Below are positions 57,740 to 64,000 of a DNA stretch of 64,000 nucleotides, piece by piece. Each line of letters begins with the position of its first letter. Within the stretch, counting starts at the first letter, position 1. Source of the stretch: Dicyema japonicum (lineage: Eukaryota; Dicyemida; Rhombozoa; Dicyemidae); assembly GCA_011109175.1 (NCBI GenBank), contig RDEW01000018.1, positions 913,962 through 977,961 of the forward strand, in the 5' to 3' direction. The translations under genes and the position numbers were made by a program. The notes beneath the pieces are model-generated. The model made no database searches and was not told the DNA's origin. It saw nothing but the letters and a program-made list of their open reading frames with translations.

Positions 57740-59503
57740 TCAGGCAGTTTTGCTATAGAAGGACAGGATGAGGTTACACAATACATGCATGGGAGATATA
57801 TTTGCAGCAGTGAGGCTGCGTGGAAAATTTTTTGGATTTCCCATACATGATAGATATCCTTTGGTAATGGATTTGAGTACACTTTGGAAAATGTACAAAA
57901 GAGTTTACTTCAATGAAGAAAACGTAAAAGACCAAATACAAACCACAAAGAATCTTTATGCTTTCTTTGGACTTGTGAACATACACAAAACATTATTATA
58001 TTGTGAAATTCCTAGATACTACACATGGGAAACTACCAGTAAGAAATTCAAACGAAGAATAAGAGAAGAACCAGTGAATGGATATCCAGGAATTGTAAGT
58101 AGTGATGCATTGGGCAGGGTGTACACAGTTTACCCTAACAACTCCGAATGTTATTGTGTTAGGTTGCTTCTGCATACCATCCGAGGACCGAAATCTTTTA
58201 CTGATTTAAAGACAGTCGATGGAGTAATCCGCGCAACATATAGAGAAGCCTGTTTTAAATTGGGACTTTTAGAAGATGACAAAAGCTGGACGACGCATTG
58301 ACCGAAGCTGGGATTTTCAATATGCCATCACATATTAGATATTTATTCACATTGATGTTGACATATTGTAATATATCAAATCCCTACAACTTTGGGAAGC
58401 ATAAAGAAATAATGTGTAAAAATATATTAAAGAGGGACACAAAATCAGATTTGATGAGGACATTTTTAATGAAGATTACTAATCATCAATAGATGCCTCG
58501 AGTCAGTGATTGGCGAAAATATTAATGAGTACGGGTTTACCGTTGACAGTCAAAATACTGCAAAAATTTGGAGATGTGAAAAATATAATTTAGAAAACTT
58601 CAAATAATAAAAGAAAGGGAACGAATTTATTGGAAGGTCAATCAAGAATCTAATCATCAATAGATGACTCGAGTCAGTGATTGGGAAAAATATTAATGAG
58701 TACGGGTTTACCGTTGACAGTCAAAATACTGCAAATAATTTGGAGTGTGAAAAATATAAATTAGAATAATTGCATCAAATAATAAAAGAAAGGGAACCGA
58801 ATTTATTGGAAGGTCAATCAAGAATCTATACTGAAATTAACAGAAATTTTGAAGAAAATGATGGTAAGATATTTTTTATAGATGCACCAGGAGGTACAGG
58901 TAAGACATATTTGTTGTATCTATTCTTAGCAAAGGCGAGATGCAATCATAAAATAGCCATAGCAGTTGCATCTACAGGTATCGCGGCTAAGCTTTTAGAT
59001 GGTGGTCGAACAGCGCATTCAATGTTCACACTACCATTTAATCTAGCAAGAGATATGGACCCAGTTTACAGCATTAAAGGAAATTCACTTATTAGGACTA
59101 TTATACGTGATTGTAATCTAATAGTATGGGATGAGTGCACAATGGTAAGTAAAAGAGCATTTGAAGCAGTTGATAAAACTTTTCGCGACATAAAACACTT
59201 CGACATACCGTTTGGTTAATCGGTATTAGTAATAGCAGGTGATTTTAGACAGACACTGCCTATTATTCAAAGGGGAACACCAGCAGATGAATTAAATGCA
59301 TGTCTGAAATCATCGTATTTGTGGACTTTTGTAAAAAAGGTAAGTTTAGATATAAATATTCGTGCACAAAACAAGTCAGAACGAATACCTTCGCTAAGGT
59401 ACTTTTAAATATAGGGAATGGAGCACTCGAAAAAAATTCGGAAAATTTAAAGGTACAACTTCCTGAAGAATTATGTATAAATGTATACAGCCCAGAAAAA
59501 TAA
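57740..59503 (+). mobile_element. Helitron helicase (PIF1-like) with preceding Helitron domain, broken
   Basis: In order this shows: QDEVTQYMHGRYICSSEAAW with FGFPIHDRYPLV; TKNLYAFFGLVNIHKTLLYC and EIPRYYTW (57933-58040); ECYCVRLLLHTIRGPKSFTD; ALTEAGIFNMPSHIRYLFTL; and finally the helicase at 58770-59219. The helicase has Walker A (APGGTGKT), the STGIAAKLL block and Walker B (LIVWDECTM). After a stop comes AGDFRQTLP (motif III). These are the typical successive blocks of the Helitron RepHel protein. The Rep nuclease, motifs IV-VI and the ends are missing. Frame breaks occur near 57830-57930, 58290 and 59217, and a 171 bp tandem duplication splits the ORF at 58.48-58.83 kb. Confidence 0.8.
58479..58825 (+). 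repeat. 171 bp tandem duplication inside the Helitron ORF
   Basis: CTAATCATCAATAGATGCCT at 58479 is repeated from 58650 with few differences, up to CAATCAAGAATC. Only the second copy leads in frame into the helicase. Confidence 0.85.
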
Positions 59504-59506
59504 TAT

Positions 59507-59548
59507 AGGTAGTATGATATGACTGATAGGTAGTATGATATGACTGAT
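59507..59548. repeat. 21 bp direct repeat, two copies
   Basis: AGGTAGTATGATATGACTGA plus T occurs twice back to back, exactly between the end of Helitron homology and the 3' end of the minus-strand LINE. Confidence 0.8.
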
Positions 59549-61250
59549 ACCTCTCTGATCTGATGCCTCCTTAGGCGACTGACTCGTAGAGAGCTGGATT
59601 TCTCAGTGGACAATCTCATCCCTCTTTTAATGCACCAGTCCTGTACTTGTCCAATAAATGACATGATTCTTTTTTCCGAGAGTCGATTTTCCGAATATAT
59701 CCGTGATCAGAATATCATCAGCGTATATCAATAATCTGGTGTTCATATCCGGTGGAGTTGGGAAGTCTGACAAGAATATGTTGAACAGAAGTGGGCTCAA
59801 GACAGAACCCTGTGGAGCTTCCCTCTTCAGTATGATATCTTTTGACATATTTGCTCCAACACGTACTTGGGAGATCCGTCTTGTTAGGAAGTCCTTTATC
59901 CACATGAAAATTTTTGTTTTGAATATCAGCAGTTGCTAGCCTTGATAGGAGGGCTTCGTGTCACACGCTATCAAAGGCTTTAGACAGATCCAAACATACC
60001 AGGTTGACTAGTCTCTTAAATTCCAGACCTCTCAATACCATCAAATGCATCTGGTAGATGCAGTCCGTGCATGATTTTCCAGGTCTGAAGCCACATTGTT
60101 CTGCGAGGAGGAAACCACTTTCTTCTATGTGGTCGTTAAGCTTTTTAAAGATAATTCGTTCGATAATCTTAGAGATCGAACAGATGAGGCTTATCGGCCT
60201 ATAGCTGAGTGAGTCCCTCCTCGATTTTCCCGGTTTCAGCATCATTCTGACTATAAAAGATTTTCAGCGTTTTGGGACATGGCCATAATGAATGCTTGCA
60301 TTGAATAAATTCTTTAGTATGGGAAATAGATCCTCTTGGCTTTCCTTGAACAATCTCATGCTTAGATGGTCATGTCCAGGAGCGTTAACCTTGCTTGTCA
60401 TGATTGCAGTCATGACGTCTTCCGTAGTTATCTTCATTTCAGGATCTTTGAGAACGTCCAAAGAGTAGGTTAAAATTACACATAAAAAATTTAACATCTC
60501 CCTTGGAATCAGCTCCATCTAGTTGACCTCTTGAATGCGGTCTAGTTGCTTCTTAAAGATATCTGAGGCTTCTTCCATAGAACACAGTCCACCTTCTGGC
60601 TTAGTCAAAGAGATTTTTATGTCATTCCTTTCCTGGCCAGTTATTCTTTTGTGGAACTTCCAGAACGAAGGGTCTTTGGTGTTTAGTTTGCTTGCCTCTA
60701 CCCTCAAACATTGTTTTTGAGATAATCTTGCTTTTTCTTCAATGGCTGTCTTGATTATCTTCAATTGTCCGGTCAATGCAATCCGGTCTATCCAGTCCAT
60801 CTTCTGAGTTTGGTCCTCAGGCGATTCCCTTCATTGATCAAAGATAATATGGAACGGGAAAGACTGATACTCTTTCCATAATTGGTACTTGAGGATCTCC
60901 TTTATGCGTAAAGCATTAAGTATGTCTTTATCATGATGGAGAGTTCATTGTCCACAGCATCTCACCTCGACGGAAACAAATTCACAGTGTGTATTCATAA
61001 TAATTTTTGGCTCACGTATCTGTAGAACTTCACTGTAGAAAAATGTGGTTCCAGTACCAGCTTCTGCACCTTCGAACCATGGAATTTCTATAGAATTGTA
61101 TCCCTGTAGCATTGTGGTGTTGGTCTTTTTCACCTTGGTCTCGTTGACCACCAGGATGTCAATCTTGGTGGACGATAGTAGTAGTGCCAGGTCATGACGC
61201 CTCTTCTTTAGGGATCGGGCGTTCACCAGCACTATCTTCAAGTTTCTTTT
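59549..61250 (-). mobile_element. Second LINE (apurinic-type endonuclease start + reverse transcriptase), deleted and broken
   Basis: The minus strand begins with an endonuclease N-terminus (NLKIVLVNARSLKKRRHDLA, IDILVVNETKV) that stops at 60945. A degraded linker with DPSFWKFHKRITGQERNDIK follows. The reverse transcriptase blocks then come in several frames: SKVNAPGHDHLSMRLFKESQ, SYRPISLICSISKIIERIIF, EQCGFRPGKSCTDCIYQ, CLDLSKAFDSV, APQGSVLSPLLFNIFLSDFP, LLIYADDILI and WCIKRGMRLSTEKS. The order and motifs fit the Jockey/CR1 assemblage. The endonuclease centre with its catalytic Asp/His residues is missing, and the 3' end is cut at the Helitron junction. Confidence 0.75.
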
Positions 61251-61299
61251 CAATTTTCTTGTTGGTGGCCCAGGCTCTCTATGGCCAGGTCCACCATAC

Positions 61300-62748
61300 T
61301 GCGTAAATCCACCTCGAGTATCCCGCTTAGTTCCTTCAGTCTTGATATTATTTCCTTTAGTTCTTTTATAATACTCCCTAATAACTTTTCCCTCGGTAGC
61401 CGACTCTCGTGGAAGAAAAGCACTCTCGTTTTTTCTCGAAGTTTCACTTGATGAACAAAACCATGCAAGATATTCAGTTGCTTCAGTTTGTGTTTCTTTA
61501 TTCCATGAATTAATTTGCTTGAACATTTCATTCATTTCCTCTTCTGAGTAATGATTATTTATGGTTTCATTGGCAGAAGCTCCGAACATCAATTTAAAAA
61601 GAGCGTGCAAAGTTGTTGACTGTTGGACAGAATTATAGGAACTTGTAATTTCTTCAATTATGTCTATCCATTTGAAATTCAAATTCTTTGAAAAATAGGT
61701 TGAAGAAATCATAAATTTCAATGTCTGATTTAGACGCTCGACTTGTCCCTGCACCCAGGGACATCTAGGACGTCCCCTGATGTGTTTTATACCATATGTT
61801 GAGCATAACTCGAACATTTTTTCATTTACAAANATCAATTTAAAAGGAGCGTGCAAAGTTGTTGAATGCTGGACAGAATTATAGGAACTTGTAATTTCTT
61901 CAATTATGTCTATCCATTTGAAATTCAAATTCTTTGAAAAACAGGTTGAAGAAATCATAAATTTCAATGTCTGATTTAGACGCTCGACATGTCCCTGCAC
62001 CAAGCAACATCTAGGACGTCCCCTGATGTGTTTTATACCATATGTTGAGCATAACTCGAACATTTTTTCATTTACAAATTACTTGTAATTTTCCGTTTAC
62101 AAAAAGGGTTGTTTTTCCAAACATTGAAATTATGCTCTTTATTGTACTTGACACCTCCGTAGCCGATTTACTCTTTAGAGGTCTTGTCCAGCAAAATTTG
62201 GAAAAGGAATCCAACCCAACCAAAAGCCAATAAAAGTTTTCATTGAAAATTGAAGTGTAGTAGATCAACTAAATCAAAAATATAGCTGAAATTAGAATAG
62301 TTAACTAGTGCTTATCTCTCATTGTATATGCTCTGATAGGTGTTATAGTTGGTCGAGTGTTCATAAGCCGTCTTGCCAGACATTGTGAGCAAGACCTGAA
62401 AACAACCATAACTTCATCTCTGCAAGATCCATAGACTAGATTCTTTAGAAGAGATAGAAGTCTATCACGACCATGATGTCCATTTTTTGAGGTGAACATT
62501 TTAAATAAATATCCTCTTCTGTTCATCTTCTTCCACTGCGAACACGTGCAATAAAATTCCACTTGTTTTGAAAAAAATAGTTGAGCCGGCAATGAGTCTT
62601 TCAGTCTGAATAATGACGCAGTTTTTATGAAATTTCGTTTTTCCTTCAGCAAATTAGGTGGTAAAATTTGGTATCTCAGATAGGTTATTATTTCTTGCTT
62701 TTGTGTCAGAATAAAATAGACAAGCTTCTTTACAAAAAACAAAAACAA
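61300..62748 (-). pseudogene. Retroviral-type integrase (H2C2 zinc finger + rve core), broken
   Basis: Order on the minus strand: the zinc finger NGHHGRDRLLSLLKNLVYGS with CSQC (62305-62748), then the core start LLVGLDSFSKFCWTRPLKSK (62068-62268). A region in two tandem versions follows (61588-62078), containing CSTYGIKHIRGRPRC and VQGxVERLNQTLKFMISS, with the Glu of the DDE triad. Where the second Asp is expected (family D-N-G) the sequence reads VNG. The type is that of Ty3/Gypsy integrases and the host or Ginger/GIN-like genes derived from them. No reverse transcriptase or LTR is nearby. Downstream the frame runs into the endonuclease start of the adjacent LINE. Confidence 0.7.
61588..62078. 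repeat. 245 bp near-identical duplication flanking a single N (61833)
   Basis: 61588-61832 and 61834-62078 differ at only a handful of bases, and exactly one undetermined base lies between them. This looks like an assembly join rather than a biological duplication. Confidence 0.85.
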
Positions 62749-62943
62749 GCGTGAGCAAAAATCTATTACTATTCTATCTGACGTAAGCCGTTAAGAAAAT
62801 GAAAATTTGTGAGAAATTTAAATTATTAAAATTACTAATCTTTATAAAAATAGGAATTAATTAATTTATTGATTTATTTTTCATTAAAAAAATTATTGAT
62901 TTCTAACGCCTTTAACGTCGACAAAAATAAAAACGGTAAGTTG
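62749..62943. other. AT-rich, no gene recognised
   Basis: This is the sequence upstream of the integrase frame. Nothing is supported here. Confidence 0.3.
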
Positions 62944-63261
62944 TCAAAGAAGAGATAAGAACTGCTTTTAAATTCTGTCCGATGAGGTGATAGATCAGGT
63001 ATGTTGTTTATATTTAAGAATTTCTACAGTTAGTAGGTATAACGTCTTTAACGGCTCGTATTGAACCTGGGTTCGTATTCAGCCAGTCACAATATATNTC
63101 AAAGAAGAGATAAGAACTGCTTTTAAATCCTGTCCGATGAGGTGATAGATCAGGTATGTTGTTTATATTTAAGAATTTCTACAGTTAGTAGGTATAGCGT
63201 CTTTAACGGCTCGTTTAACGGCTCGTATTCAACCTGGGTTCGTATTCAGCCGGTCACAATA
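62944..63261. repeat. 155 bp near-identical duplication flanking a single N (63098)
   Basis: TCAAAGAAGAGATAAGAACT starts both copies (62944 and 63099). The second has an extra TTTAACGGCTCG. As at 61833, one N sits exactly on the border. Confidence 0.85.
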
Positions 63262-63757
63262 TATAAGCCTGCCCAGTGGCTGAACAGGCATTGGTAGCAC
63301 TCTGAAAGATGTTATTTTAAACGAAAATGTCCGTGTACGTAAAGTCCCAAACTCGTGATTTTCCCACAAAAAAATGTAAGATGTTTATTCAATCGTTTTC
63401 CATTTTGTCTACATAAACTGGTAGGTTCAAATAACCACCCGCGTCTAAAGCCCATCGAACGACCTCGATTGATGTTTTATGGGGTCTTGGTAGTACTCCT
63501 TTAGTAAGTGAGTGTCTGCTAATCCCAGCTGTACTAGTGTTCACACAGATTTTCAAAGGTCCTGACAGCGGACAAGCAGTCGGTGTTGGTTGAAGACCCA
63601 AGAATCCTTTCACAATTTCCCTTGTAGAACAACATTGTCCAGGGTCCGCTGTTGGTCTGGAAATGTGAGGAGATACGATTCTAGATCTCATATGATTGGC
63701 AGACTTTCCAGTCAGAAGAAAATTCTGGGAGTGTAAATTCTGTAACGTCAACGTCAA
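63262..63757 (-). pseudogene. C-terminal module of the zinc-cluster retroelement family
   Basis: 63757-63389 reads CPLSGPLKICVNTSTAGISR, then VVRWALDAGGYLNLPV. A frame break leads to SRVWDFTYTDIF (near 63335-63365) and SATNACSATGQA (63262-63300). The order (Cys-rich part, ALxxAG, WDxTxTD, ATxACSA) is that of 52580-53309, but the cysteine cluster and RPDG are degenerate. Confidence 0.45.
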
Positions 63758-64000
63758 TCGTGAGGAAATCGTGAGGAAATAAAGATAAGCAATTCAAATT
63801 TCCACTAAGTTAATGGTCGATGGAGTAAACCACTGTACTATCTTCCAGATTGAAGTTGTTTTAAACTCAAAGACCAGTTCTTCAGGTTAAAATGAACTTC
63901 CTATTAAATTTCCAAGGAAACATAGAACTTCCGCCTAATAACCTTAATTCTTCTATTCCATAGAAAAGGTAAATTCTTTAAAAATTAAAAACCAAGTGAA
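63758..64000. other. No gene recognised
   Basis: This is non-coding-looking sequence to the window edge. Confidence 0.3.

Noticed and set aside
60945-62063. A 372-codon domesticated integrase-endonuclease gene
   Set aside because: The frame crosses an N at a suspected false join, and the endonuclease stops before its catalytic core. It is reported only as a chimeric junction.
1-64000. CRISPR arrays, operons or bacterial promoters
   Set aside because: Introns, LINEs, Helitron and tRNA-like Pol III units show eukaryotic DNA. No short regularly spaced repeats with unique spacers were seen.

Overview
This is metazoan nuclear DNA: AT-rich, intron-containing and dominated by transposable elements. 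Its most telling trait is the intron size. Three ordinary eukaryotic genes in the first 6.5 kb can be read through only if 20-26 nt GT...AG introns are removed. Introns this short in animal-type genes match what is described for dicyemid mesozoans, so I suggest a dicyemid or a similarly reduced animal. That assignment is an inference. Scattered one-base frameshifts at short homopolymers, and two single N characters that each sit between near-identical duplicates, point to a draft long-read type assembly with indels and false joins.

Layout. (1) 1-6.5 kb, unique genes, all on the minus strand: a RhoGAP-domain protein (47-917), a ribosomal L1-domain nucleolar protein of the RSL1D1 type (2809-3804) and a complete Golgi pH regulator, GPHR/GPR89 (4887-6494, 12 exons). 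A reverse transcriptase relic lies at 2.1-2.5 kb. (2) 6.6-9.5 kb: broken non-LTR elements of two families that carry a restriction-like endonuclease at the C-terminus, plus a short 3'-tail module with a (TTA)n end. (3) About 9.65-29.07 kb: a tandem array with a 5.34 kb period, about 3.5 units. Each unit holds two related sub-units, and each sub-unit carries a tRNA-like gene with a B box and a T-run terminator. (4) 29.07-30.25 kb: AT-rich junction. (5) 30.25-52.7 kb: a second tandem array of three 7.3-7.6 kb units. Each unit contains an R2/NeSL-like 3' end, a nested EN-RT retrotransposon of RTE type flanked by 59 bp direct repeats, a block shared with the first array (including the tRNA-like gene), a membrane-anchor ORF, a coiled-coil ORF and a retroelement tail. 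(6) 52.6-57.7 kb: retroelement fragments in both orientations, a decayed coiled-coil region and unidentified exons. (7) 57.7-64 kb: a broken Helitron helicase, a second LINE with an apurinic-type endonuclease, an integrase gene and further fragments.

The three cellular genes are unrelated in role: Rho GTPase control, ribosome biogenesis and Golgi acidification. They are simply close neighbours on one strand. From 6.6 kb on the window is a graveyard of mobile elements reshaped by segmental tandem duplication, and I saw no intact element that could be autonomous.
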